Origin: Strongylocentrotus droebachiensis
Lineage: Eukaryota; Echinodermata; Echinoidea; Camarodonta; Strongylocentrotidae
Assembly (NCBI GenBank): GCA_035222895.1
Contig: JAVYIG010000112.1
Coordinates: forward strand, 657,501 to 721,500
Length of the DNA stretch: 64,000 nt
Direction of reading: 5' to 3'
Shown: one piece after another, positions 45,531 to 58,887 of the stretch
How positions within the stretch are numbered: the stretch's first letter is position 1
Layout: every line of letters begins with the position of its first letter
Notes under the pieces: generated by a model
Seen by the model: the letters and a program-made list of their open reading frames with translations, nothing else
Database searches by the model: none
Told to the model about the DNA's origin: nothing
Program-made: the position numbers and the translations under genes

Positions 45531-47769
45531 ATTATCATCACCATTATTGTTAATATTGGTATTATTATCATTATTATTATTATAATTATTATTATCATGA
45601 TGATGATGATCATTACCATTATTCACTATCATTATCATTGTTATCATCGTCATCGTCATCATCATCATGATCGTCATCACTAAAGGTGGATAGGAACATA
45701 AGAGAAAAATGTAGGCATTATAAAACTGTGATAAATGACATATACATACAGTCATGTTTGATATATTAGGTCTTTTCCTTCCGTATTATTTCACGCTTAA
45801 TCAATAGGCCACTTTCATAATGTAACCAAAATCAATGCATAAGCCTTTGTTAAGTCAGTCATTACAAATATTTTCATTCACCTGTTACGAATAAATGTAT
45901 TTAAAAAGTCAGAATGCAAATTACATACATTAATTGTTGCTAGGTAGGACAAACATTATGTCTTGTCCTACCTAACAACGCACAACGTATGCATTTTCCA
46001 TTCTGTCTATTTAAATACAATTCGTAAACAGGTTCATGAAATGATTTGTAACGAGGCATTTACAAGGATTTATACATTAAATTTGATTACAACATTGCGA
46101 AAAAGGCCTATTCCCTTTAAGTTTTGTCATTACATTCATGTTCACGGTCTTCTTCTTATCCAAACAATTTTTAATGCCAGATAATCACCATCGGCCCCAT
46201 GAGGTGATGGGACGCAGCCAACTCGGATCGAGGGTTAAAGGTCACTCTGGTGTAGTAGCTGTGAATGCCATGTGTTTTCTTTCTATCATATCGGGGACCA
46301 AAGCCATTCGTGTAATTAAACCAGGTACGTGTACAACTACATTAATCTGGATTTTCTTTTTTCAGTTGCTTTACAACGAGGCCTCAATTCAGGGAAAAAT
46401 AATATCATGCAGACACGATACACATCATAAATTTTATGAATACCAACGACAAGGTTATTTCCATATTTTGGTTTACAACAAAAAATGCAATCAACATGTG
46501 CAAACATAATTATATAACCAGGGTTCAAAAGAGAATCGTGTACTACTCATAATGTGGTGGGAAACACAAAGGCCAACAGGCATATTAAGGTCATTTCCAG
46601 AACAAATATAAATATATATAATATTTATTCATCGTACTTTATTAATTAAAATGGAAGAAATGAAGGACAATTACAAACAAACTATTAACAAAATATATCA
46701 AAAAAATAAAATAAAAACACAACAATAGAAAAAAGGAAGTTAAATTTGTATACTATTGCACTATATCAACATTTAGGCCTACTAGATAATTGTTGAACTT
46801 TATTCTAGGATGTTCATGTTCGGGCATAAATTTGTGAGTCAATTTGGCAATTGGTTCCACAATCGTTGTCCAGCATAGACAATGGTCGTTCTGGAAAATT
46901 CATATGTATACTTGGGTAAATAAAAAAGAAAAATATTTCGGGTTTCGAAATTTGTTACATATCTATTATTCATAAAACAGTCATATATAAACTTTGGCAA
47001 TAAATGTTTACAATAAAATTACATAAAAATAGTAATTTGTTGTTTGTGTATATTATGTCTTGTCAACCTACTATGTTTTCTAAATAGAGGAGCTGTATGA
47101 GAGAATGAGAATAAGTTGAAAATACGCATGCACGTTTCTGAAGAATTAAAATCCTTTTTAAATGATTCTTTGCGCAATTTCCCCAAACTTTACTACGTTA
47201 GTTATGGCAAGATCATGGTGTTTTCACAGGTTAAAAAGAATATTAATAAGTACAATTGTTTTATTATATTCATCGCACCAATGGCCTTAGCGGCTTGGCC
47301 AATGGCCAATGTGACACGACACACTGTAGTTTACACTTTGGCAAAAGAGAATGACTGTTGCAAAGATTTAGCTGGAAAATGTACAAATGCAAACTTTTGT
47401 TTAAAGCCATTCGAAACCCCAAACTAATGATAACAAGGATAACGAAATAAATTTGGTTCCCTCATTCACCGATATAGAATAATTGGGAAATCAAAATTAA
47501 TTTCATTGTTTTTTGTTTCCTTTGACCGTGGACAATGAAACCTCAAATGCTTACTCACAAACAACGATCAGGTTAGGCCTAATCAGAAATCAAAAGCTCT
47601 GGGGAATACCATAATGTTTATGTCCTTCGGGGAGTAGACGGAAGGGAGAGTCGAGTGATCTATCCATTAATAGAGAAATCAGAGCTGATCATCTCATGTA
47701 ATTAGTAATAATAATCTTTTAATAATAATCTTTTAAAGTCCACTCCAAATTTTATTAAGTTATTGAGTT
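45531..47769. other. Microsatellite tail, then non-coding
   Basis: ATT/ATC repeats run to about 45680. The two reading frames there are products of the repeat. Beyond it the sequence is AT-rich. Near 45945-45975 a short inverted pair (gttgctaggtaggacaa with ttgtcctacctaacaac) forms a good hairpin. Confidence 0.5.
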
Positions 47770-47997
47770 AAACCGAAGATGGAAATTCTTTTTGCCCAAT
47801 TGATCGTGAGCCCGGCAGCCACTGAGTAGCGATGATTGCTCTATCGACGTTGCTCTATCCCTTTATTGTTGAACGCCAAACAAGGTAGCAGCAACTCCCG
47901 TCTTTTAACGTCTTTTGGTATGACGCGGCCGGGGTTCGAACCCATGACCACCCGGTTGTGAGGCGGACGCTCCACTGACTGAGCCAACACACCGGTA
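47770..47997 (-). mobile_element. tRNA-derived SINE (valine-like head)
   Basis: On the minus strand the head reads TGGCTCAGTCAGTGGAGC as box A and GGTTCGAACCCC as box B. The loop reads CCTCACAACC, resembling a tRNA-Val anticodon arm. A body of about 130 bases follows, so it is a SINE and not a tRNA gene. Confidence 0.75.
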
Positions 47998-49384
47998 TTA
48001 TACTGTGCTCTCGTTATTATTAACGATGATCTACTCTTCTTTCTTCCATTTTTGATTAACTTCGGGTTTTTGAATCCCCCTTTCTTCCTGTTAAGCTGGT
48101 GTAACTCAACTCTTACTTGAATAAAATAATACTGATGAAAACATTTTAATGATTTAATATGAATGTTGTTGTTGTTCGTTTGGTATTATAATGGCTATTA
48201 GTCAAATTTGACTATTGTTGCCAATTTCATCGCATCTCTTTCTTTTAATGTCTTGGTATAATTAATATTTTTTCTTTCTTTTTCCAATCTCATTTGAATA
48301 TAATATTAGTCATAGTCTCCAAAAAACAAAAACAGAATGTGAATGTATGGTAGTAACGAAATAACAAAAGCATCGATAGAAAGAGAGAGAGAGGGGGGGG
48401 GGGGGGGAGAGAGAAAGAACAAGTTCGACATAACTTTTGATGGCATATTTAACTAACCGCGTAAATCATCCGTCATTACATTAGGTACACTGAGGTTATT
48501 TCTTTTTCTTTTTTTTTAACTTAATTTCTGGAGCAGACGATAATAACTTCTAAAAATTATCCACACCCGATGAAGATCTGATCGATATCTTGTGACCGCT
48601 GTGACCGCTTGAGACTGATTGCCGTACTATGAAAGATTTTGCATAAAAATGATACTTCGTTGATAGATTGTTTTCATTGATTCATTCTCAACACTTTTCA
48701 ATCATGTGTCTTTTCATCGTGACTCAGTGTCTTGACTTTGTTTTGACCTTTATAATGACATAATTAGTTGCCAGTGATAATGATGAAATTTCCAAGATTG
48801 TGAGCGATTTTTAGTTACTACGTAATAAACTGTCATACTATCATTTGAACGTGTTTTTCCAGGAGAGAGATTATTCTGATACTTCCTTATCATGTCTCTT
48901 GTTAGCGTTAAGAAACAGTTCGTCGAGAAATTTCATCTTAGTAACAGACAGAAGAGGGAATCTGAAGAGAGGAATATTTTACTATGACACATTTCCACAC
49001 TACCATAACAAGAAAGAAAAAGCTCACCTTTCCCAGAACTGAATTTAACTACCTACTATATATCTCCACTTGCATTACAGTAGAAAGACGTTACTACTAT
49101 TTGCCACAATACACGAAAACATTAATAATCTTTCTACGTAGTAAATTCATGTTAAAAAATAATGTTCGTCTTCCACGTCGTATAATGTCAAACATTTCGA
49201 CCAATTTACTTAATTCGTGTCAGGAAATTGCTTAATTTATTAGATTTCGTCACTGATGAGGCAATTTCAGGACTGACAGTAAAGCGGCAGTGCTGCATGT
49301 GTGTGTATGCGTGTGTGTGTTTGTGTGTGTGTGTTTACATGGCTCTCTCTCCCTCTCCTCTACCCCTATATCATTTCTTTGTGT

Positions 49385-49427
<43 letters not shown>

Positions 49428-50908
49428 TTCTCTCCCTTTCTCCCTCTTCCATCTGATTATTCATCACTTTCCCCGACTCTCAGACCTTCGTCTCCCCCTC
49501 TCCCTCTCATTCTATCCCCTCTCTTCCCCTCCCCTCTCTTTCCCCTCCCCCTCTCTCCCCTTTCCTCCCCTCTCTTCTATTCTCGATACTAATGATTTCC
49601 CAACACGCCAGTCGTCTAGTACGTTATCCCAAGTCTCCGTGCTTTTTATCACACCTGACATTAACCCACTATTACACACAGGAAAGACTTGTAGGATAGA
49701 TTAACAAGTCCCAAGCCACCCGGAAAAACGACACATTGCTCACTTCATTATGATAGATCATGAATCGATTAATCCGATCTTAAACTATAATTACCGTCAT
49801 CATAATTTTATAATCAATACATTACATGACGTAAAGCCTGTAGGTGGTAGCGTTTCTGATCTTATCAAATCTAATCAATTCGCGGACTCCATCACCACCT
49901 TCGAAACGCGTAGGATAAAACGAGTGATCAAGGTTCAACGAAAAGTGAACAGTGACTTGGCATTATATGGCTATCCTTCGACAGAAAAGGGAAGATCGAG
50001 AACAGAAATCATGATTGGTAGTTTCAGCAAATATTGAAATTTAATTCTTGGATCAAGCTTTCATCAACCTTTTCTTAAAATCAGCTGAAAACCTAAAGTG
50101 GCAGTTCCTAGCAAACTCTATTTTTTAAAAAAATAAGGATTACATAAGGATTACGTTATAAACGAATAGACTTTGGCTACGCAGTATACATTATTATATT
50201 TAGAGCTTTCGAGAGAAAGAGAAAGAGAAGTTAGTAAATATTCAAGCAAATGATTTCCAGTAAAAAAAGGGGGGGGGGGTTATACCTGAGAATTGTCAAC
50301 AAATGTGTTATTCTAAGTAATTTGGGAATAATAACAAAAGAAATTGTTTCGCTTAATTTTCAAAATACTGTATCAGATTTTGTATTTACTTTTTATTGGA
50401 TCATATCATATTCCTCCCTAGGATATTAGCTCCAATAATTGTGTTATCTATCTTCAAAATAAGACTCTTTAATTGGAATTGTAATCTTGAAATATACTGT
50501 TTCATCCAAAAACTTGCCACTCAATTGTTCTGAGTGATCCTATTATGGTGATTATACCTCGCTTCCTGTCCGCACATTCGTCATGAGGGCAAAGTCTGTA
50601 GGCCTATACAGATACAATGGTTTCATGTATCACTTTGTGATAAACAAAACAAAATAGAATATCAATGTAATATCTTTACAAGTGATTTGTCACCTATATA
50701 TAGAAAAGTTCTATAGAATTAAATAATTTCTAAGTGGGCTAGTGTTTACATTTTTTGTGACTCTACCCCCCCCCCCTTCCCCTTGAGCAAAGAAGAAAAA
50801 AAGAAAGAAGCTTTTACAACTTTTTTTGTCCAGGGGAACCGCCCCCCCTTACCCTGGATCCCCCACTGACAGAAACATTGTGGGGGTTGTTTAACCCCCC
50901 CCCCCCCC

Positions 50909-50946
<38 letters not shown>

Positions 50947-52087
50947 ACCCCCCTGCGTACGCGCCTGCCTAAAGGCATCATGTTTCAGAAAGTAATTTGA
51001 TGACTAAACAGTAGCGAATCATGCCTGACATGTCACCATAGTGCATTAGTGCATGAATGTCAATATCATTCTCTAGAATTTGGCATTCATGGATGACCAG
51101 TTGGGAAAAATAGCCCCACTGTCATTTACAAACATACACTCTCTTATATGAATTAAGGAAATAAGAGTGCTTTTGCATGACGAAACCAGTGCTTACCACT
51201 TCCTTTTGTAAATTTCACTTTCGACCCTTCCCCTTATTCTTATGTTTTGAAATCATAACAAATATGGTATCATCTATTCAGAGGACTATAAACACTTTGT
51301 AATATTAATAATCGAAGCGATGATTTTTTTTCCCTTAGCCACACCCCCTTGAGTAAAAAAGAAAAGAAAAGAGTATTCAGGAGAAAATATGGCATCTAAC
51401 AACATCCTTCTTTTTGAGTAAGAAAAATTGGGAATGAATAGGGAAAAATAGGGAAGTATAGAGGAAATAAGCGAAAAATCGGGAAAATCAGGATAAAATC
51501 GGGAAGAAAAAAAACACAAACAATTCAGGGAAAAAAAAATCGGGAAAAATCGAGAAAAAAAAAAAAATAAATAAATAAATCAATCAATCGGGAAACTGAT
51601 TTAAATTAGGTTTTTATCAGGCCTCCCTTTGAAGGGGTTTAGAGTCAACAAGTTTCCGTATCGACAGGCGTAGGTCTACTTTGTGAAAAATCCGAATGAT
51701 CGAAAGTTTGTTTAGACATGTAATCAAATTTAATTAATAACGACGTAAAATGTCATGACATGCATTATTCGTGAGTCACTTTCAAGGTTCCTGATCTGCC
51801 AGACAACCACAGGAAAGGAAACTACACAACCCATCAAAATGATAATACATCATTTTTTTGCTAACTCAATTATACATAAACAATCTTACGAAAGCGGAAA
51901 TACAATTAAACCGTATAGCGTCATTGAATTGAAATTATAAAAAAGCAATACCGATTATTAAGATGTGAGGCTAATGACCCTTTCAAACATAATTTTGTGT
52001 CATATAATATAAGTCCCCGGTGTGATATTATAGCGCAGGCTTGGAAAGGACTTTCCAATGAGGGGCCGGGGTCAAGACTACTACAAA
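47998..52087. other. Non-coding with low-complexity tracts
   Basis: Tracts seen: GA plus 15 G at 48382-48415, GT at 49295-49335, CT-rich at 49387-49580, poly-C then poly-A at 50895-50945, and a degenerate atcgggaaaa array at 51430-51595. The remainder is AT-rich. Open frames of up to 158 codons over 49228-49704 are produced by the CT and GT tracts. Confidence 0.5.
50895..50945. repeat. Poly-C followed by poly-A
   Basis: Fifteen C are followed directly by thirty-six A and then acacccccc. The right flank carries tgcgtacgcgcctgcc, similar to the terminus of the element at 32407, so it may be a fragment of that family. Confidence 0.7.
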
Positions 52088-53226
52088 TCTACAGCGCTTA
52101 TTTTCCCTTAATCATGCTATACCAAGGAGGACATTAGCTGGTATCTCTTTGGCTATACTCCTCATCCAAACATTCGCATATCTTCTTCTCTTCTTTTTAT
52201 AAGTTCTTGGTCTTAATGATTTACGTTTGCTTCTTTCTCTCCGTGTGTTTTCTATGCCCCCGCTTTTTAATAGGGATAGATTGAGCACAGAGAACATTTG
52301 AGTTACTTGTTAACCCCCAACAGTATGTACAGCAATAAATCTACAATGCTTATTATTATCGTGCCGATATGCTTTACTCCTCTTCCAAACGTTCAAATAT
52401 TTGCTTCCATATTCTTCCTTTTCCCTTCTTGTTGTTAGTTCTTGGTCTTATTGATTTAAGTTTGCTTCTTTCTCTACGTGTGTTTTCTATGTCCCTGCTT
52501 TTTAATTGGGAGAGATTGAGCACAGAGAACATTCGGGTTACTTGTTAACCCCAAACAGTTTGTACAGCAATAAATCTACAATGCTTATATCCTACCGATA
52601 TGCTATACTCCTATTCCAAACATTCAAATATTTTAATAGTTTAAACATATTTGTGGCTTACACCCAGTAAATAAGATCGATTGATCGATCTGTAATTGAA
52701 AAACAAGTCAGAAAAAATCTTGGAACAAGCGGGATTTGAACCTGGGTGTAAGCCACAAATACGTTTAAACTATTGAAATTTCTCCCAGGAAACATTACAT
52801 TTATAAAAGTTCAAATAATTGTTTCCATATTCTTCCTCTTCCCTTCTTGTTGTTAGTTCTTGGTCTAAGTTGATTTAAGTTTGCTTTTTTTTCTCTCTGT
52901 GTGTTCTCTTCGTCTCCGCTTTTCGATCGAGAGAGATGTGAGCACAGAGAACATTCGAGTTACATGTTTACCCCAAACAGTATGGACAGCAATAAATCTA
53001 CAATGCTTATATCCTGCCGATATGTTATACGCCTCATCCAATACATTCGAATATTTTTCCCCCTGTTCTTCCTCCTCCCTTCTCGTTGTTAGTTCTTGGT
53101 CTCATTGATTTACATTTGTTTCTCTCTCTGTGTGTGTTCTCTATGTACCCGATTTTAAATTGAGAGAGATTGGGCATGCAGAACATTCGAGTTACTTATT
53201 AACCACCAACAGTATGTACAGCAATC
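52088..53226 (+). repeat. Four-unit tandem array, about 235 bp per unit
   Basis: The units are about 52088-52337, 52338-52571, 52572-52992 and 52993-53226. Each carries tctacaatgcttat, ccaaacattc, tgttgttagttcttggtct, gagcacagagaacattc and acagtatgtacagcaat. The third unit is lengthened by a 179-base inserted element at 52631-52809. Unit divergence is moderate. There is no coding frame through the units, apart from unit-specific short frames. Confidence 0.9.
52631..52809 (-). mobile_element. Inverted-repeat element with tRNA-like core, short copy
   Basis: Flanked by the direct repeat ttcaaata (52623-52630 and 52810-52817). Near-perfect inverted repeats of 33 bases (gtggcttacacccag with ctgggtgtaagccac at their core) surround a remnant holding gggatttgaacctg, a box B on the minus strand. 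Both this copy and the one at 60200 end with acatttataaaag next to the target duplication. This copy has lost about 90 interior bases, including box A. Confidence 0.85.
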
Positions 53227-54205
53227 TGTAAATAAAGAAATAATGAAGCTTGGATGGAAGATTTACAGCCTTCCTGTTATCGACAATAACATGACCATAT
53301 GCCTAAATCATGTTCGATGTATACATCAAAGAATAATTCCCTTGCACGCTAGGCTCATGTTCATAAATTCTCGGCAAGTCCTGAAACACTTCAGTCTATT
53401 TATATTAACTTATCCGAAGCGTCTAGGAGGGCATTGATTGGGGAATAAATCCAGACCTCGGAGAAGCGATTGCTAAATCAGGAATTATGGGGGAAAGGAT
53501 AGCTTGAGGAAACATCCGAATTAGTGATCTCTAATACAAGATTGATAAAACGAATATAATTTTCGGGATGTCACTGGGGAGAGGATTAAAGATTGCCATA
53601 CCTCCTAGCTTTCATGTATTCTTCCGGGCTAGGAAGATTGTCATATGATGGAAAGGACAAGAAGGTAAGCCGAAGGAACAAAGACCGTGAGAGTGCTCGG
53701 TAACCATGACAACTCTAATTGGCTTCGTAGATTAACAGGAAGGACATGCGCTGGACAATGCAATGTCCTCAATTGATAGAAATCTAAACTAAGACATTTC
53801 ATGGGTCGTGACAGTGTTCTTTCATGTCTATTGTAATCAAGCTGTGTTTCGCCAGCCGAAACATAGTGTTTCATGGCAGTTGTATTGTTCACTCAGTTAT
53901 AAAACGCAACTTAATGTGGTGATATAAAGAGTTTATGCAAACTGACAAAACCAATTAATCCTGAAATTTGTTTAATAAGAGGAGAAGGGAGGACGACAGG
54001 AAAGGGGAGGAGTAAGAGGGAATTACAGGATGAAAATGAGAGAAAGAAAGAGAGAGAGAGGGAGAGAGAGAGAGAGAGAGAGAGATGATAAAGGGAGAGA
54101 GAGAGAGAGAGAAAGAGAGGGGGGAAGGTAGAATGTGGGGGATGATATAGGGGAGGAATAGCTTGTCGCTATTTTCATCAGACACCCCAAATCCAAAATT
54201 TTACC

Positions 54206-54485
54206 CATTGCCTTTTATTCATGTTGTGTCCTCTGTAATCGGACATAGCCTATTATATCAATAAATCAAATAAAAAAAATCAATCTAGGCTATGTGATGG
54301 GGTTACACCATAAAACAGGATAACAGTATAGCCTTCGCATTTTCGCCTTTTCCCTTTATGCATGTTATGTACTCTCTAAACGGACAGAACCTTTTATATC
54401 AATAAATCAAATCAAAAGATCAATCTAGGCTATGTGATAGGGTCACACTTTGAAACAGGAAAACAGTATAGCTTTCAATGATGCA
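54206..54485 (+). repeat. Tandem duplication, about 141 bp period
   Basis: The segment carrying tatatcaataaatcaaat, atcaatctaggctatgtgat and aacagtatagc occurs twice in direct orientation. Beyond it the sequence to 56174 is AT-rich and shows no gene. Confidence 0.8.
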
Positions 54486-56175
54486 TCACACCATTGAAAC
54501 AAACAGGAAAGTTAATTAAAGGACTTTAGGACAACTCGAAGAATATGCTCACTCTGCACTGTAAAATTAGCTTAACTCGTTATTTTGTTTCATTGATTTT
54601 AATTCTGCATGTTTCAACATGATAGAAAGTACTGTGCACACTAGGTATATGCTTAGTATTAATAAAAGTTAAAATTCATATATAATCATAATTATCATAA
54701 TATAAATCAATTGAATAATTACAACTTTAACAAAAAAAGTAGTTGACATATCATATTAAAATTAAAGAATGCAGGAGACCACCATCTTAAGCTAGAGCTT
54801 GAACGTGATGATGGTATCGGGAAAAGAACATATATGGACGACCAACATAACATAATGTAATCATCAATAAATAAATTATAACAGTATTGATAACTAACCG
54901 AACTTTAGAGAAAGCGATAATCTCTGTAGCGCTACATTGCGGTGGGAAAAAAAAATCAACATAATATATCAAGAGAGAGAGAAAGAGAGATAGAGAGTTA
55001 CCACAGAAGAGAACTTGGCCATGGCTCACACGTATAAACTTCACTGTTGTCCATAAAGTTGGAATAATTTTTGTTACCCCTTTTCATGAAATAAATGTGA
55101 CAATTTTATATATTCTTCATAGATAAAGTTTACATCTTATTATAACTTTATTGATCAATATTCAATTGAACAGTTCTGAGAGAAACAAACTTTGTCTATC
55201 TAGAATGAATCGTAATTATTGTCACAATCAATTCATGAAAAGAGGTAAGAAAATGTATTCTATCTTTAAGGACAACAGTGAAGATGACCACGCTAAAACA
55301 CAATGGAGCTGAGCATATCCAAAACAAGATATGAAATTCACATGACAGCTTATATCAGGTTTCATCACGTGAATTCAATATCAAGAACATGTATGTCCGG
55401 ACTGGTATGCTCTGTCCCATCGTAAGTGATAAGTATATCTATTCGTTTATTTATTCGATCGTGAAAATATTCAACAAATTAATCCTGTTTTGAATGTCAT
55501 ATGATCGATTTTACAATGAACCTTTCTTGACGTACATTTTTAAAAACTTTTTCATTTTTTATTCATTCAATAATATTTATTTTTGCTCCTCAATTCATAT
55601 TTTTTCCCGATATATATTTGTCAACGCAAAGTTGATCCTTTTCCTTCCCTATGCTAAGGATGATGAATCACGAGGTGAAATATTTTAAATGAGTTTATCG
55701 ATGGATTTGGGTAAATTTAACATTCGACTAATAACTTGGGACAGATCCATTCATGCATGGATCATGCTAGCTATACACTATGTAAGGTTTCGTAGGAATG
55801 CTATTCTTTTTATTATCATTTTTATGTTAAAATGAACTATGAGAACAATACTTAGCAAATATGTTTGGGAATATGTACTAAGGGTGAAATGCTCACCTAA
55901 ATTTAGTCACAGCAATGTGGACAATTCACACCTTCATAATAAATATAATATAAACAATTATTGGTTTTAGACTAGCCTACTTGTTTATGAATGTTCACAA
56001 AGAGGACAACATTTTTTTTTCTTCAAATTTGAAACATTTTGCACATCCCTGCGATACAATAGTCGGTCTTGGTCCAGCTTACGTTGCGCTATTCAAAAGC
56101 ACAGCGTACAAGTGGACAGTAATGACCTGTATTTACGGAGGCGTGAGAGATGACGATGAACTTGATTTTTTTCTT

Positions 56176-56335
56176 GCGAGGGTGGGGGAGGGGGAGGGGA
56201 GAAGGGGGAGGGGAGAAGGGGGAGGGGTAGGGGAGAAGGGGGAGGGGTAGGGGAGAAGGGGGAGGGGTAGGGGAGAAGGGGGAGGGGAGAGGGGAAAGGG
56301 AGGGGAGAGGGGACAGGGAGGTAAGAGAGGGTGCT
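56176..56335 (+). repeat. G-rich minisatellite
   Basis: A 20-base unit, ggggagaagggggaggggta, is repeated about four times exactly, with variant units on both sides. The plus strand has many GGGG runs spaced for G-quadruplex formation. Confidence 0.9.
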
Positions 56336-56377
56336 TGCTAAAAAAAATACCAACATAATTCAAAGAACGACACTTAA

Positions 56378-56744
56378 AGGTAAAGACCAGTATTGGCAAC
56401 GCCCCAATTTCAAAAAATGAAATGGAAGCTCTCATTACCAATCATGTGAAAGAATATGTTTTGACTAATACATGATGATAACAAATTTGCCGGGAAACCG
56501 CCTACTAATTCATATATTTGGTAAATTTATTTCTCTCATGGTCTGGTGAGAGAGATAGGGTAGTCCCATATACATCTTTCTGTGTATAGTGCTTGTAACT
56601 TTACGAAGAATGAGCCAAATTTCTTATCATTTTGATGATTCCAGAACCTTGCAGATGCTAGATGCTAGATGATCGACCTTTTCTGATCGATTCCACAACG
56701 TTTCTTTCACAATGCAATCGCATGACCATTACTGGTCTTTACCT
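56378..56744 (+). mobile_element. TTAA-flanked MITE
   Basis: Flanked by TTAA at 56374-56377 and 56745-56748. The termini aggtaaagaccagta and tactggtctttacct are reverse complements (the right end reads ttactggtctttacct). It is 367 bases with no coding frame. A truncated relative is at 37850-38045. Confidence 0.85.
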
Positions 56745-56748
56745 TTAA

Positions 56749-58342
56749 AACCAGTAAAGGATCAACAGATTTCAAATGTTGAAAGTGGAAGGGGCTACGT
56801 CGCCGCCTGAACCTCCTCTAGCGACGCCCCTTTAGTAGGAAGATGGCATGGCATAATTGAGAGATCTCAGACCGCTGCCCGGGGGATACAACCCCTGTGG
56901 TATTTGAGCTATGCTATACTATATACAATGATGGACCTCAGTATACTCACTGTGCGGGGTCTCGATTATTTAGACTATACCAAACATCTAACTTAAAGCC
57001 GGACTCTGATATTCCCGATTTCCAAATGATTCGACGCACCATTCACGTGTCATGTGTACAACCGTTTTTCTTCTAACTCCATATATATAAATATATATTC
57101 TTCGGTTTTGTTTTTAAGGACAGTAACAGCAGATCAGGAGAGCAATACAATTTGAAACCATGACAATCGAAAGCACCGGAATATTCCCAGATGACACACT
57201 CAGACACAAACTGTCATGAAATTAATTAATTTTAATTGTTGACTCCTCGTCTTTACCATGGAATTTTAAATCTGTATTTGCGTGAGTTAATTAAGAATAA
57301 TAAGATCAGAGAATATTTAAGTTGACGTTAGAACGAAACATGTACGAGTGGTATTGCTATTTTATACCATTGTGTCGAAATAAATGTTTTACATGCTTTC
57401 AATTCGCAAACCGAAATCGATTATCGAGTATGGGTATGATAATAAAGATTTGAATTTAATTTATTTATTTAAGAGAGAAATGACTAACAGTATACAAATG
57501 AATGAATATTTGAAAGTACAAAATATGAAATTTCCTGCGCACTTGTTTAGTTATATTTGAACAAATATTATGTTTGTTATTGATGTTCCATTGTTTTGCT
57601 AAATTGTAAGTAAAATGATGTTATTGTTTGAATATTGAATACACACCTCATTAGAGGCATACAAAGAGGAAAACAAATTGTGTTGAAATGTATGGATATG
57701 CAAGAACCACTTTCAACAAATAATATTGACTTTAGCTTCGATGTATCATATCTGTATCGTAACAATCCAATGCAACAAATTATAAACTGTAGTTGTTATA
57801 TCCAGACATTATTTTGGTACGGAACAATTGGCATCTGTTTATAAAGTGCCTGTTCATTAACCAATTGACTAATAGTATTTCAATGGCTAGAATACATTAC
57901 TGCACATATTACATTCATGTTGTCAGGTCGGACAAGTCACGATATTTGTCCGACATAGCGACGACTAGTACATGCAATTTGCATTCTAAATTTTGAAATA
58001 CGAATGCTCTTTTAAAAGGTGCATGTATGTCACTATAAACAAACGTGGATACATTTGGAAGCTTTACGGACATAGTCTATTCGGTTAGAAAAGTGTACAC
58101 AGAATGTGAAACGCCAGTAACAGATGTATTGATATAGTGGGAATAAACTGGTTTACTGACATATTCGAAATCATTGATGTTTCTTTTCTGGGGACATAGT
58201 TACGAGGTAGGCCTATTCCATTAACCTGGTATTAATGAATGAACTACAATACTTGGAATCCAGTCTGCAATCATTACTAGTTAATATGCTATGTCGGGCA
58301 AGCCTCGAACAAGATTCTGGGTTGTAAAGAACAGTCTTTTTT
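56749..58342. other. Non-coding, AT-rich
   Basis: A short inverted pair (ttgtcaggtcggacaagtca with tatttgtccgaca) is near 57930. No gene is supported. Confidence 0.4.
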
Positions 58343-58887
58343 TTAAAGTATGCGTCAGCTTGGAATATGTTATCAAACTGGTCAATTGAATACAAAGAAA
58401 AAAGGAAAAAGAAAGTAACAAAGGAGGTAGACGCCCATACAAATTCGATATCAAAGCTTCGTTCAGGGAAGAAGACTTACTTGTAGTATAAGAATTGTTG
58501 TCAAAGCTATGTGTAAGCTTTGGATATGTTAACAAATTGGTTTTTTTTTAATACGGCAGTTTCAAACGAATTTTAATTTGAAAAGAAAAAAGAAAAAAGA
58601 AAGAAACAAAGGAGGTCTGCCATACATATTCGATATCAAAGCGACTCACCTTGTAGTACAACAATGGTTGTCAAAGCTATGCGTAAGCTTTGGATATGTT
58701 GACAAATTGGTCTTTTTTAAACACGGAAATTTCAAACGAATTTTAATTTGAACAGAAAAAAAAAGGAAAGAAACGAAGGAGGTCTGCCATACATATTCGA
58801 TATCAAAGCTTGTCTGAAATGATTTTCCCACCGACCCCCTGCTCGAAAAGGGAAGAAGACTTACCTTGTAGTATAAGAATGGTTGTC
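58343..58887 (-). repeat. Three tandem copies including the leader-exon splice junction
   Basis: The units, about 58343-58498, 58499-58670 and 58671-58887, share aagctatgcgtaagctttgg, ttcaaacgaattttaatttg, ggaggtctgccatac and attcgatatcaaagc. On the minus strand the unit boundaries repeat the 3' end of the candidate leader exon plus its donor. The sequence CTACAAG then gtgag is at about 58650, and a version at about 58485 has lost one G. The duplicated pieces encode (A/S)LTTI(L/V)(I/V)LQ but lack a start codon and are preceded by a stop. Confidence 0.8.

Noticed and set aside
45407-45755. Frames rich in Ile, Asn and His on both strands
   Set aside because: Translations of the ATT/ATC tail of a SINE.
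47116-47427. 103-codon plus-strand frame with several cysteines near the end
   Set aside because: No family match that I recognise and no exon signals; the length is compatible with chance in this composition.
47900-47997. Valine-like tRNA gene on the minus strand
   Set aside because: Boxes A and B are good, but a SINE body follows and the cloverleaf ends are not kept.
49228-49704. 158- and 100-codon frames rich in Ser-Leu and Cys-Val
   Set aside because: They are produced by the GT and CT microsatellites in this stretch.
58281-58831. Two similar minus-strand frames with YPKLTHSFDN words
   Set aside because: They are read from the tandem units in a frame other than that of the leader-exon codons; the similarity is due to duplication.
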